Positions 22,190 to 22,318 of a DNA stretch of 22,318 nucleotides are shown here, in pieces. Location: positions 1 through 22,318 of the forward strand of contig DATDMG010000160.1 of the NCBI GenBank assembly GCA_036518955.1. Reading direction: 5' to 3'. The notes below the pieces were generated by a model. That model ran no database searches. It was given only the letters and a program-made list of their open reading frames with translations, and had not been told where the DNA came from. Within the stretch, counting starts at the first letter, position 1, and every line of letters begins with the position of its first letter. This stretch comes from DATDMG01 sp036518955 (GTDB taxonomy: Bacteria > Actinomycetota > Actinomycetes > Actinomycetales > Kineosporiaceae). The translations under genes and the position numbers were made by a program.

Positions 22190-22318
22190 TCAGCCCTCGA
22201 CGGTGATCCCCATCGACCGGGCCGTCCCAGCGATGATCTTGGAGGCCTGGTCGAGGTCGTTGGCGTTCAGGTCCTCCAGCTTGGTCTGCGCGATCTCCCG
22301 GATCTGCGCAGCGGTCAG
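22190..22318 (-). CDS. rplK: 50S ribosomal protein L11, C-terminal 42 residues only
   Basis: L11 binds the GTPase-associated region of 23S rRNA and takes part in the stringent response. Only the end of the gene lies in the window. Reading from the edge it gives [20 protein letters not shown], then [20 protein letters not shown] and EG before a TGA at 22190-22192. This is the conserved C-terminal rRNA-binding helix region. The 5' part lies beyond 22318. The order rplK-rplA is universal in this cluster. The frame is too short to have been listed among predicted frames, but the family match is clear. Confidence 0.96.

Overview
The window is a single-strand block of core translation and transcription genes from a high-GC actinobacterium. 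Every convincing gene lies on the minus strand, so transcription runs from high to low coordinates. Support for the phylum comes from very GC-rich third codon positions, GTG/TTG starts, actinobacterial RpoB, RpoC and EF-Tu signatures, and the contiguous order rplK-rplA-(two lipoproteins)-rplJ-rplL-rpoB-rpoC-rpsL-rpsG-fusA-tuf-rpsJ-rplC-rplD-rplW-rplB-rpsS-rplV-rpsC. A Frankia-like or related lineage is plausible, but this cannot be proved from the window.

Layout in transcription order: the 3' end of rplK (22318-22190) and rplA (22090-21374) end at a strong GC hairpin. Two paralogous secreted lipoprotein genes of LppX/LprG-like appearance (21159-20191 and 20105-19116) split the usual rplKA/rplJL arrangement. 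A promoter and an L10-type leader precede rplJ-rplL (18792-17734). A 520-base gap holds a large hairpin and two promoter candidates ahead of rpoB (17213-13719, TTG start) and rpoC (13606-9734). A nested hairpin follows rpoC. A sigma-70-like promoter then drives the str operon rpsL-rpsG-fusA-tuf (9244-4635). The S10 operon, rpsJ through rpsC (4456 to beyond base 1), follows and runs off the window with rpsC incomplete.

The genes supply ribosomal proteins of both subunits, the two main elongation GTPases and the two large RNA polymerase subunits. The leaders and hairpins between them look like the control points that tune output of each block.

The two most interesting observations are these. 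(1) tuf is normal for 381 residues, then the conserved last ~16 residues of EF-Tu are replaced by 69 unrelated residues, so domain III is incomplete. (2) A 23-base identical element with an imperfect palindrome sits in both the str and S10 leaders, extended by a second shared 7-mer at near-identical spacing. The remaining genes are ordinary housekeeping genes. I found no CRISPR array, insertion sequence, phage gene, tRNA or rRNA.
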